A stretch of DNA of 64,000 nucleotides from Psettodes erumei. Lineage: Eukaryota > Chordata > Actinopteri > Pleuronectiformes > Psettodidae. The notes beneath the pieces are model-generated. The model was not told the origin of the DNA. It worked only from the letters and a program-made list of their open reading frames with translations, and did not search any database. Of the stretch, positions 48,341 through 60,625 are shown piece by piece. Location: the NCBI GenBank assembly GCA_016785225.1, contig JAFBJZ010000874.1, positions 1,302,001 through 1,366,000 on the forward strand. The letters run 5' to 3'. A program made the translations under genes and the position numbers. Positions within the stretch are counted from its first letter, which is position 1; each line of letters opens with the position of its first letter.

Positions 48341-50524
48341 CCTTTGGGCGCCTCAGAGAAGTGTTTTTGCGTTGAGATACTGAGCTCCGACCTACTTCCA
48401 TGAGCCAAAGAATTGTGATTGGTGAAAGATTGGTGAGATAAACACCTGAATGCATTGGTGGTTGCATGCACAAAGTCCATAATTCACAACAACTGTATTT
48501 TTTAAAGTATTGTGTTTTATTTTGATGCAAACTTTGGTTTTTGATGGCCTTTATAAAGTTTGAAGAAGAAAATAATCTGTCTGTGCATTATCATGACCCA
48601 TTTAAAATCCCATGTGAGCTGTTTTTCAAAAGAAAAACTTCTAGAATTTGGTTCAACTGAGCTTCCAGAAAATATCTTTCACTTTCTCCCTTTCCCCAAA
48701 AACTACAACGCAAAAAAATATTTTCTTTTCCAATGACCAGAGGAAAAAAAACACGTGGAAGTTTAGCATCCCACTGTTTTGTTAAAGGATCCTCAGTGAA
48801 GTTTTGCCTCCCCTCGGGCATGTGCTCTCTTTGCATTCTGTGAATCGTTAGGATCATCCAAAATAAAGCCAGTTCTCACAGCCCCAGGATATTTTAAATC
48901 CCCCACAAAGATGGGTTAATTGATTAGAACCACACTGTGGTCTCCGCATGGGGATTGCAACACAGATACGACATAATACAGTGAGAAACAACGTTGTGAC
49001 AGTTCTAATAACATGCATGTGTTACCGGCACTGGGAGGTATACAGCAAACATTTGATCTACAGCATAGCACAGCACAGTGTGGGTGTCTGCTTTGCATAG
49101 AGTACGATAAAGCGATTGATTATACAGTAACATGGTGCATGAGAGAATGTTAAAGTCTCTGTCATAGTGAGGAATTCAGAGCCCTGTTGATTTACCTGCT
49201 CATTTAAAATCCTGGCCCACTTGTGCTGTATGATAAAGCCACACAAAGTCATACTGTTGCTTCAGTGTCCCGTGTAAAAGGAGGAAGGAAAAAAGAATCT
49301 TTGGGAGGGGAGCGGGTACTCATACGAAATGCTTTCACATGAGCACGTTGTCCCTAACTTTCTCTTTTTCAGACCAACGCTTCAATCACAGATGCCATCG
49401 ATCCTGTATACTGATTGTTTAACTGGCAGCCCTGTCATTTGTCCCAGCTCCCCGTTGTGTAATTGCACATTTGTCCCTTCCTTTGCGCTGTTTGTCCTGC
49501 CCTTTTGGCTCCCCACATTTCACACAAAGTCACTCGCAAAACATGTGTCCCTGCATGCAATAACATACACAACACCCGTGCTCATTGACAGCCTCATGCA
49601 CCCGCACTATTTTTCTCCTCTCTTCGTCTCATGCACTCGCACAAACACATACACACAGAGCCAAGAATTTGCTTGTTAGAAGTTAGTTACTAGTGTTGAG
49701 CCTTGTAATTGACTAACCTCTGCTCTGCCGCGCTCTCCTCTGCTTTGCTCATTTTCGCCGGCTCAGTCCAAAACTCTCCAAGAAACATGAACTTCGCCTG
49801 AACTCCCTTCTCACAGAGACACAGAGAGTGAGGGTGTGACAAACATAACTTCTGTCAGTTAATATACTGCACATTGTACTGTCACAGCGTTATTGGCCCA
49901 TGTGCTGAGAGAGGGTGAGTTAAAGGAAGGCCAAGACGGGGGAGAAATACAGAAAGACATAGAAGAAGAGTGATTTTACAAAATAACCACAAGCTATCTT
50001 TACATGACTGTACGCTGTAATTATTTCTGACCCACTATCATAAATCCTATCACTGTACCTTCTCCTTACTTCGGAATATACGAGATTCCAGGTTGAAAGT
50101 AACAGTGGTTTGAGTTCATGATGGTCTTAGGCATGCATTAACTGGGGAAAGTAACCATGACACCCGCTCTGCTATTTCTGCAACAATGAAGTCAATCTTA
50201 AAAAAGTTCATGGCAAAAAAGGGGGGGTTGCTCCACTAATGGAAGCTCATTACTGTACTGTATAAAATGCACCAAAGTCATGGCACAATGGGAGCCCTCT
50301 GCAGTGGAAAGGGCATCAATCACTACATCTACATCTCCATTTATATGACACCACTGACTTTACAAGTGCGAACAACGTAATCAGACTTAAGTTACCATGG
50401 TTATCAACCAAGCATGAAAGCAGAAATGCAGCTGAACTTTGTACTTAACTGGAAGGAAATGATCTGGCTGCCGTATAGAACCAAGAGAGATTAACAAAAC
50501 TGTGGAAAACACTTTGATTTAAAG

Positions 50525-50740
50525 CAATTGGCATTTTGGGAAATAGCACTTATTTGCATTCTTGCTAAGAGTAGGATGAGAGGATCAATACCACTCTCAC
50601 ATCTGTACGCTATAGGACTGAAGCAACAGCCACCAGCCAATTCACTTAGCTGAGCACGAAGACTGGAAACATTCTGGCTCCGTATGCAAAGGTTAAAAAA
50701 TCTCCCTTAACAGGTTTACAACAGGTGGAAGGTAAATACA
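50525..50740 (+). repeat. Degenerate copy of a widespread teleost dispersed repeat
   Basis: GGCATTTTGGGAAATAGCAC, then 'ATGAGAGGATCAATACCACTCTCA' in two overlapping parts, then 'CAGCCACCAGCCA', 'AAGACTGGAAACA' and 'CAAAGGTTAAAAAATC' occur in the fixed order of a repeat I know from many teleost genomes. The family name is not certain. Confidence 0.65.
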
Positions 50741-51664
50741 TATATTTGGCTAATCACCCTAGTAAGTTAATCATGTCAACATTTTTTTTCTGTTCATCTT
50801 AAATGGAAAGGGCTGTTTTATGATAAGATAAAGCATTGGAAATATTTGAATTATGGCACTCACTTCAAATTATGTTGGGTTGTTGGGGTAGGCATTGTTT
50901 TAGGTGGAAGAAATACCTTTTTCAGTGACCTGTGCATAACAGTTCATGGCTCAGCGTCATACTCCTGTCTGCTTTTCCAAAGAAGGAGCGCAGTGACCAA
51001 ACTCTACTGCAGCAAATAAATGGACTGTACATCAGTACCTCATACAACCCCACTTCAAATAACCCAGGCTATCCCTTTAAAATCCTTTATTTCTCTGTAG
51101 TTCACTGTAGTGGTAAATCACTGCTGTTCCATGATACTACCACACTAAAAGTTAACAGTCTGACTACACCAGACCATAGACTATATATTCATAAATACAG
51201 TGTATGACCTAATGTGTTTACATGGCAATCGCCACTAGACTGTGAAAACTTTGCTCGGCCGTGTCTCTCCCTGCAGGACAATAAAGTTTCAATTGAACCA
51301 GACACTGCAACTCAAAAATATTGGGGCTATTGGGAAACGTGTTTTAGTTTATTATTGAATTAAATGTTCAGCAGGTTCATATTTCATGTAGCAGAGAGAG
51401 TGAGAGTGAGCAGTGCAAGATAGAAATAATAAAAGTGTTCAAGAGCTACAGGAAACTCATGTTGGGACAAAAACTTTTAGGCTCAGAATAGGCAACTATG
51501 AAATGAACCTGGCATGAGCGTTTAACAAAAATAAAGTCTTGATGTCTCTAGACACAGGAGTCAAGTTGATCTGAGACCAGCACTGAAATGTTTCCCGAAT
51601 CATTTTTAATGAATGTAACTGAACAGTAACATAGTCTTCGGTAAAGAATGGAAAAGAGTTGAAA

Positions 51665-51715
<51 letters not shown>
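51665..51715. repeat. Compound (GT)n(GA)n microsatellite
   Basis: Nine GT units run directly into about sixteen GA units. Confidence 0.95.
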
Positions 51716-51716
<1 letters not shown>

Positions 51717-54350
51717 AGACCTAACTCCTTGGAGGAGGACTGCTGGCCAGATGGAAGTTGTGTGTATTATGTGTCTACATGTGTCTAAGTGTGTACAAGA
51801 TATCCTTTTTCATTTTGAATAATGAGTAATAGGTCAGTAGCATGAATATGCAATATGTGTGTAAAAAAGTGAGGTTGCCTGCTGGGACCTACATTTGTCA
51901 TTCAAATTTTTAAAAAAGGCCCTGATGTCATTATCCCTGATGTGTTTTGTTTAACTAAAAACTGCCGAGGTTTATAGGTCTTAAAGATATTTGCTTAAAC
52001 CACACTGACTTAATAGTAGGTAAATAGTTTGAGCAATTTGAGCAAAATCTTTTGATTTGTGGAGGGGCCTCCCATTGGAAGCCCGTATCAGCAATAAAAA
52101 GGGAGAAAATGTCATGAAAAAAATAAAAGTAGATATGGCTGAATTTATTTTAACTTGATACATCATAAAACTGAATCTTATATTTTGGAAGAAATTTAGT
52201 TAAATTGTGAGTCATCACTTCATAAGTTTGAATTTGAGTTGACAAAAGTAGACAAAAAGGTTTAAAAGTTTAATTTATCAGTATAACCAGCAGCTTATGG
52301 TAGCTAATGGTTTTAGTTGATGATGCCCTCTGTAGCTTAGACTTTTGCTAAATTTATAACTTTTCTCTTCTTGTACCGTTACACTATGGGTTAGCAATTG
52401 TTGTTAACTGTCTTGTGAGGTAACAGTGGCAACTGTTCATGAAAATCTGCTTGAGATAAAATGTGAAACAGAAAACAGCCCTGCAAGTGACAGTTGCAGG
52501 AATTTTGTTCAGGTTGTTTCTGCTCATTCATTCAAGTTTCCATTTTTGAGGGGAGAAATGTCATATTTCATGCATGTTTAACTGAAATCTTTTTTTAAAA
52601 TTTTGATTTGCAATTAGCATTTTCAGCTTTATCATAATTAACATATCATCTTGTCTTTATTTCTCTGGGTAGAAATCATCCTCTGTGTCTTGTGGACTGT
52701 GTCACAGTAAAGAAAAACCATCTTAACACCTTTTCATAATTTGGTTTATGGAATCGCTTCACCGGGCCACAGCAGAGGTTCTCTCTGCCTCTGATTCTTC
52801 AAGTGGGGAGAAGGGAGTGATCATGTATGAGTCACGTTTATCAGGAATTGTGATTCAGAAAGTAATGTTATTATCAGTCATGATGAGAGTGAGAGAAACA
52901 GAAAGATTGGGATGACAGCATGCGACACATCCTGCTGTGAAACTGAACTCAAAGTCAGAAAAACCATTAAATCTCCTAACAAGCCCGCTTTCCTCACATG
53001 CCTTGAAATAATTAAGCACAAAGTTGCCTTCCCTGCCAAATCTTCCAGATCGAGGGTGCTGCGATAAATCCTTCTGGGAGAAAATTTGATGTGGGATTGT
53101 TTCCCTGATCTTCTAAATTTGTGTATGGCAACTTAATTGCGTCTGAATGCTAAACTCATGTAGTGTTTTACAACTCTGGTGACTCCATGCTGGCAGAATG
53201 CTTGCTTCCCTCCACTGGTGGGGGAAAACCTTTTTATTTGTGGTTTCTGAATCTTTATTCTAAGCTACTCATAAAGCACTGAGATGAGTGATATCATGTG
53301 GTCTTCATCAACAAGGGAGCTTTTTGTTATACTTTATAGCCATTTAAACTCCAAAGATTAAAGGCCATGACACACAGGGAAGGTTAATTTCAAATGCCAA
53401 TTTTAACAAACCCCTTACTTTTTAATGACATATTTCAGAAGACAACCTCCGATACACATCTCAGTGTTTTTAAAGAAATGCTTGCTCTATGACAGAAAAA
53501 AAACACAAGGGGAATTCCATCAATTTCACACTTCAAGACTAGTTTACTTGAAATGGTTAATACTACTTAGCCTATGAAAACAATTGTATAAAGTCTTTTG
53601 TGGCTCTGGAGGAGCTTTGTAGGATCTGAGAACATAACCTACGCTGATTACAACAGGGGTTACCAGTGAGGGAGGGTCTAATGAAAAGATGCTGTTGGAG
53701 GCATTATGGGAAGAGGAGGATCAAGTATTTCTTGAGCTTGACCCATACCATGGATTATAGTCAGGCTTTTTCAGTCTCTACTACTTCAACCATTCTTTTA
53801 AAAAACAAAAGAACAAAAACATGTCTCTCATAAAACCCATAACTGTATTAATTCAAGTCAAAACAGTGGGAAAATATTTTTTACTTTTTCTGTGGGTGGA
53901 GATGTTAAAAGATATCTACTCTGAAACAGGACATGTGAAATGAAATACCAAAACCAGGAGTGCTCATGGTCACGGTCAAAGTAATGATCTTACCTGAAGA
54001 TGAAACAGCAGAGACAGTGTAAAAGTCTCGTCATCAGCTTTTATCATACTTCTCATATTTTAAAAAACTCTGTTATACATGGACGTCATTATCACCGTCA
54101 TCTTTTATCCTCCTCCTGTCCTGCTCCACTTCATTAACATTTCCATCGTCATCATCATTTTCAGCACTGGTACAAACCCTAAAACAAACAAACAACACAC
54201 AAGTAACGCATTTTGCAACACAGTCCTCCTCATCCTCCGCATCGCTCCTTCAGTGAACGTAAATGTTCTCCCTCACAGAGGGCGCAGGCTAAGTGTTTCT
54301 GCTTTCCTTATCTAAAAGGATCTCTATCCTGCTTTAACGAGGCACTTGAC

Positions 54351-54866
54351 CTCCCTCAGCGCTCTCCTACTCCCCGAGTGACGCAAAAAAGTGGGCTGGC
54401 GAAGCGCTAAGTGCAGTAGTTTAGAGGGCTATCGGTGCGCAACGAAAAATCACAAGTCAAGCAGACTTCATTAAGAGCGCCTGTCTTGGATCAGCCGTCG
54501 CTCGCGGATGTTGTTCCAGTGTACAGACGCTGTTGGCGGAGATACCGGGATGTGTACGGATGTGTTTGAGAAGGACAACGCTGACTTTTCCTCAAACTTG
54601 TAGCAGTCTGCTCCATTCAGTTAGTTGAGAGGTTGATGAAACTTTTCTTGAATGAGTATCCCACCGCTGGCTGGCACATCTGGACTCGGAGGGCACTCGG
54701 AGCTGTCAAGTCCAGCCAACTTGTAGCCGGACCTGACCTGACCCCCTCTTTTGCTTTGTCCTCTGTAAACTTTGAAGCGGAATATTGGACTTTCAACTGT
54801 TTTTTTCCTTCAGATTTTTTCAGAACTTTTCGTTTTTTTTCTTTTTTCATATTTGCAAGACAGAAA
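54351..54866 (+). promoter_or_regulatory. wnt10a: wnt10a promoter/5' UTR region
   Basis: CpG-containing, mixed-composition sequence (GCGCAACGAAAA, GTCGCTCGCGGATG, GGCGGAGATACCGGG) appears after AT-rich intergenic DNA and runs to the first coding exon. No clear TATA box. A T-rich tract (about 54800-54850) precedes the coding start. An in-frame upstream ATG pair at 54633 and 54636 lies in this leader. Confidence 0.45.
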
Positions 54867-54928
54867 ATGGAACACTCGGTCCTCAGAATAGCATGCGTCT
54901 TGGTGGTTATCTGTATTTTGATTAAAAG
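54867..54928 (+). CDS. wnt10a: wnt10a coding exon 1
   Basis: ATG to donor AAAAG|GTGAGT, phase 2, encoding only the signal peptide. The same frame stays open upstream to ATGs at 54633/54636. Confidence 0.8.
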
Positions 54929-57900
54929 GTGAGTTGATATAAATAAGGGGGTGGGGGTCTGAATTACAGCTAAAAAAAATCTCCTATGTGTTGGTTAAAT
55001 ACACATCAAGGTATTTATTTTCGGAATCTATGTTTAAAAACTTGTTTTACATTTTTATCATTGCCTAAATTAGGCATCAGTAGGATATATTAAATACAGA
55101 ATAAGATAAAAGTTGGTTTTCATTCATGTAAGTTAAAGATAATAACCCACACTATTCTGGCTGACCTGAAGAAGACGTAAAGAATCAAACATTAGCCTAC
55201 CTTTTCACAGTTTTATTATCTGCTACCAATCGTCTGCATTCTCTTTGCCAAACAATGTTGCCAATCAATGAAAAGTTGCCCTTTGGAAAGACAGCTGTTG
55301 TAACAGGTCTACCCTTTAAGCAGGAAACACAACAGGTAGCGACAGACGCCTAACTGGAATCACAGACGCACACAGTTCAAAACGCACGGCCACTGAGAAA
55401 GTAGGACACCACCATGCAAATGAAGATTTGATGTTATGGCAAGCTGTGTTTTTGATTTTGGTTCATGAAGGTGGCTGCTTTTTCAGAAAGAACACAAGGT
55501 GATTAGTGAATGTTTGTTCTGTTTCTCTGATAAAGAGGCTTGCAGAATGCAAATGTGCAGAAGTTAAACATATTGGTGAAACTGGAAAAAAAGCATGCAA
55601 ATTCGCTGCAGTTCTTTGTGTCTGTGTGTGTGTCACTGTACACGCAGTCCCTACACCTGGGTACTTGTGTGTGCATGTCAGAGTGTGCTTGAGCATGTGT
55701 GTATACACTTGTATGTGTGTGTGGCTGTGTGTATCTTCCCACAGCCATGCGTGCCCCTCACTGCATGTGCGGTTGTGTGTCTCACTCATACAAACACCGA
55801 GACACGCAACCTGTGTATTACTTGTAATGATAATGAAAAGAAAAGGTGCGCACATTTCAGCTCTCAAGCCATCATCAAGGCAGCCTGTGTTTTCCTTGTT
55901 ATTGCTGTTACTGTTTCTCTGTGAACAGTAGAAAGGAGCTGTCAGCAGAATTACTGTTGTTCACATGATTGATCTGCAACAGAGGCAGGAGACAGCTCAG
56001 TGTACACAAATCTTACAGCTAAAAAGTCATTGAATTTATGTGCCAACATATTTCCTGTGGTGATTTTGCTATTTTCTCCATGGGACTTGAAAACTGTTAT
56101 TCCAACTAAGAGTAACGACAAGACAAACCTGAAGTAGGCCAAATTAATGCTGGATGCACATCTTCATGTTTCAACCCATAAATGTAAACAACCCTTTCAT
56201 TGTAGCTTTATTACTTCAGAAACCTAAATGAGACAATTTCACCCACAAGACCAGAGAACCATTCATTTTTATTTACATGTCGCAGCCAACATCATGTCTC
56301 GTTGTTTGGGGGTTTTTTTGGTGACAACTTTCTAAAACTAAATCAGTCTGAAAAAAGGAAAGGAAAAAAAAACTGAGAGCATTTCCACTCAGCATCTGGA
56401 GATGGTTTTACAAGCGTGAACCCACATTCTGTGTATTATTGAGGTTTTGCAGCGATCATCTGCACTGGGGACCATCAAGTCAGGCTGTCTGTCTGCTACT
56501 GTGGGATGTTGGTTTGACACCCATATATCAGCAACAGAAATCTCATCAGTCCTAACTCGACATTTGTCAGCAAGAGAAGTGGACAGAGCAGAGACCAAAG
56601 GCTTCATGTGCAGTAGTAAGCTGTGTGTTTGTCTTGTCAGTAACCTGACCTGTGTGCTCCATGCAGGGTAGACTCCAATGAAATCCTGGGCCTGAAGCTC
56701 CCCAACATCGACCCAATCCTGAATGCCAACACGGTATGTCTGACGCTGCCGGGGTTGACGCGACGCCAGCTGGAGGTGTGCATGCGGAACCCAGACGTGA
56801 CGGCTTCAGCAATCCAGGGAATCCAGATTGCCATCCACGAGTGCCAGCACCAGTTCAGAGGGCACCGCTGGAACTGCTCCAGCCTGGAGACAAGGAACAA
56901 AATACCCTATGACAGCATTGTCTTTAAAAGAGGTCAGTTTCATGGTCATTCTACACAATACATGTGCTGTATTTGTGTATCATTTCGTTTGAGTTCACAT
57001 TTCAGTTTCTGCTTGTCTTGTAGGCATTTTGCATCTTTTTCATGAAAAGTTATTGTGTACAGTTACTGTGTTACAAAGCCCTGGGATGCAAAATGTTTCA
57101 AAAGCTACAAAATCTCATATAAGAAAGACTCTAAAAGAAGTTGTCCATTATAGGCGGTAGAGGTGAGATGCTACCTGTTGTAAAAAAAAACAACCCAATA
57201 GAGTAAGTTCAAAAGTTTGGTCTTCAAACAGGCTGTGGTTTTATTCTCAAACACACTTTAATGGAATACCTTGAAAGGATAGGCTTAGAAAGATTAGCTG
57301 CCATAAAGATACACGTCCTAAACAAGTGTTGGGATAATATACTATAATTCATCAAACAAGACCATAAAAGGAGATCATTTTCCCCATAGTAACAATTCCT
57401 GAATGCTATCGCACAACAATGAGGTCCTCCAAATGGTTAGGTTATCTTTAGTGACTAGTAGACTGTATCTACTTTCTAACCACATTACTGTGTCTCCTCA
57501 ATAGCCCGTACAAAAGAGCAGGTAAGTTCAAAAGCAGTTAGTCACCTCCAGATTACCAAACCTCATGCAGATCAGTTTCCTCTGACGCTTTGTAGTGCTT
57601 AGAGCTTTGCAAGTCGGCCACAAAGGATGAAAGAGGATCTTTAGCGTAGGGAAACCTTTAGATGGACTCATCCCAGGTTATTGACTGGAAAAGGCATCAA
57701 TTTCTTAGTAGCCTGAGCACCTGGATAGATGAGCAGCACACAATGTGGCTCGTAGTTTGATTCTTGAGGATGCAGATTGTGCTAAAAACTGAACTGAGAC
57801 TTGCATCAAATAGTGCACTAGTTGAGGTAATCACTACCCTGCATTTATTTTACTACTGTATGACAGCAACCTGTAAATCCCCCATCATAAAAAAATTAAC

Positions 57901-60560
57901 TGAATAAATGCGTCAGGTTTACCCAGAGGGGTGTCGCCATGAATTTTAGTCCTCCTTAATCTAGGTGTAATATAATTATCAGTTTACCATAACCACTTTG
58001 ACAAGAAAAAAACAGCAACACCAAAAACTCTTAAGTACAATATATGCTTCCACACCTCTGGATGTACTTTCACTCCTTACTGACTCATTGAAAGGCTGTT
58101 TGTCATTATTAGCAGAGGCAGTTGCTTGCTCTCTGGCATCCCTGGTTTGCCTCGGGTGTAGAAACTCCAAACCGCTGACATAAACAACCTCTTTTAATTG
58201 GATGATTCATCTGTTACATGTTGATACGTTCCACTCCACCGAAGTTAAAATATCAATGCACGTTAACGTTGCGGCAGCCATTATTGCGTGCAGCTACCGG
58301 CAGTACTTTAATTGAGTTACAGTCATGGATCAGCTGGCAAGGTGGAGATTAACACAAGTTTTCAGTGTAACTGCCCATAGAAAAATAAACAGCCTGGGCT
58401 CACACAAGGTGAAAATGTGTGTTTTTGCTTTTGATAATTCATTAATTGTTACAAGTTTACCTTTCCCTTAAAGGCATGTGAAGCTGTGTTTCCCCTACAA
58501 CACAAAATAATTTTAATAAAACTGATAGAATTGCGTCAGAGTAGGATATCAGGTGGCTAATTTTACTACATCAGATGGTGCTTGGATCCTCTCTGGTCCT
58601 GCAATGGATCTCTCAGCTGATGGTCTGTCATAACTTTTATGGGCACATGTTCATTCCCGTTTAGCTTGCATTAAAAACTAGGCTAAATAGGACGTCGGGC
58701 GAGACATGGATAGACAGAAATAGGAGAATCACTCTCTCTTTCTGTGCCTTTCTTTCCGTCTCCCTCTCTTTCTCTGTGTCTGCGTCCTCCCTAGCTGGGC
58801 TGCTCCTAATGCTTTTACTTCCCTTGCCAGTGCAAGTGCTTGTGAATTTGCTCTCAGCACTTTCCCAACTCTCGGTGGCAAAAGCATAAACCTGTTTAGT
58901 CGGTTTCTGTAACACAAAGTGACAGTTTCTTTTGAATCTTTAATTCATTTTGCCACTTCCTCTGCCATCAGTTCAGCCGGGCGTGCCGCAGCCAGTGAAT
59001 TATTTGTTAGATTGATTTGTTCCCAGTCTTCCGGGGGCCTGAGTCGGAGAGCCCGGCTCAGAGCAGGGCTAGAGCTAAAACGGGCCTCCATGCATGAGGA
59101 TGTGCCTAAGTGCCATTCCTCTCGCTCCCCACTCCTTGTGTGAGTCAAGGTGGTATGGGGGGGGAGTGGGAGTAAGTGAGTCAAATTATATATGTAGTAA
59201 GTGCAATTTCAGACAACACAGTGTCTGAATGTGCAGTGGTATCAAACCAAGCACATAAGTGCCATTAATCAGATGTTGAACATTCAAGCTGCTATAATAA
59301 CTCATTTTTATGATATGGTAACAACAGATCAGATGAGAACTTGTATGTTACAGGGATAGCTCCGAGATTTATCACCTGACTTTGCAGATTATCTCAACTC
59401 TGTGGAGCCTTTTGGAGTATTTCAGGTAACTGTCTCGCTGCTGTTGTGTATTGAGATGCAGCATGAAGCTATTTTCAGCCAATAACGCTCTGACTTGACT
59501 TATTCATCAGGACTCCAAATAAATGTTGGTCTGCAGCAACTGTTTGCTTACAAAGTCATTCTCTCAACTTAAAGTGGCAGTGGCTGTAATCAGTATGTAA
59601 ATCATAATTATATTTGCATCGGTGTCTCATCACCTCAAACTAACAATTGTTGTGTTTCATTAGAATGAGCCCTTCATATAGGGGGCGATTTCTACATTAG
59701 CCCAGAACGCACAAATCAAACACCTGCTCTTTTGTGCGTTTTGTGTTTTTACATTACATAAAGGCCTCCATATGTTCTCCTACATGCTTGTAAGGGAGGG
59801 GCGAGGGGAGCGGGGTTTCGTTGGTTCCAATCTGCAACCTCACTGCTGGATGCCACTAAATCATACACACTGCTCCTCTAAAATGTTGATAGCCTGTCAA
59901 TGCTGTGTTTATGGCTGGCCCAAGAAATCAGTTAATGAGTCTTTAATGTAAGTTTGTGTGCAGATAGAGAGACAATGTTCTTGGTTTATTGAAATTTGAC
60001 ATTCTGTATCCAATGCTCTGCTGACTGGAAGTGAGCCTCCTGGTCCGGTTGCTTCTTTTTTCAAAGCCCATGTTAGAAGACGTTAACACTTAATAATGAA
60101 CAGTATTATGCTTTTTTGTGAACACAGATCTCTTTTCTTTTCGTGACTTTTACCCAGTAAGTCAGTCTGAATGTGAACATAGTTTTGCCTCAAGCTGCAT
60201 GAGTTGTGCACCACTAATTTAGCGTGCTGTCATGAAAGGTTAAGCAGCATGTGTGTTATCTTTACTTCTGCCAAGGAGGTTTCATTGCTGTCTCTCTGTC
60301 TCTCTGTCTTTTAACAGGATTACACAGAAGGTAATGGATGGATATTCACAAAACTGTTCACCAGAGGTGGCTCTTAGGTCTCATATCAGGAGTTTTTTAA
60401 CAGTGCAAGATAGGGTAAAATTTCACATTCTGAGTCCTATCTTCATAAAGACATGAAGATGTGAACTGAGAAAAATTAGAAGACACTGTCTCTGACTGAT
60501 ATTTATACAAATGAAATAATAATATATCAATTAAATAACAACAACAACAACAACAACAAC

Positions 60561-60625
<65 letters not shown>

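Larger units (their letters stand above)
44421..54350. other. wnt6-wnt10a intergenic spacer
   Basis: No gene is supported. It contains (GT)22 at 45133-45176, (TG)n at 47531-47563, (GT)9(GA)16 at 51665-51715, a degenerate fish repeat at about 50525-50740, tRNA-like/SINE-like fragments around 48160-48340, and complex non-repetitive blocks at about 45790-45950 and 52960-53170 that may be enhancers shared by the two Wnt genes. Confidence 0.55.

Noticed and set aside
55463..55931. Open frames of 110-140 codons rich in Cys/Val and His/Thr
   Set aside because: They come from imperfect GT-rich DNA in wnt10a intron 1; no conserved protein pattern.
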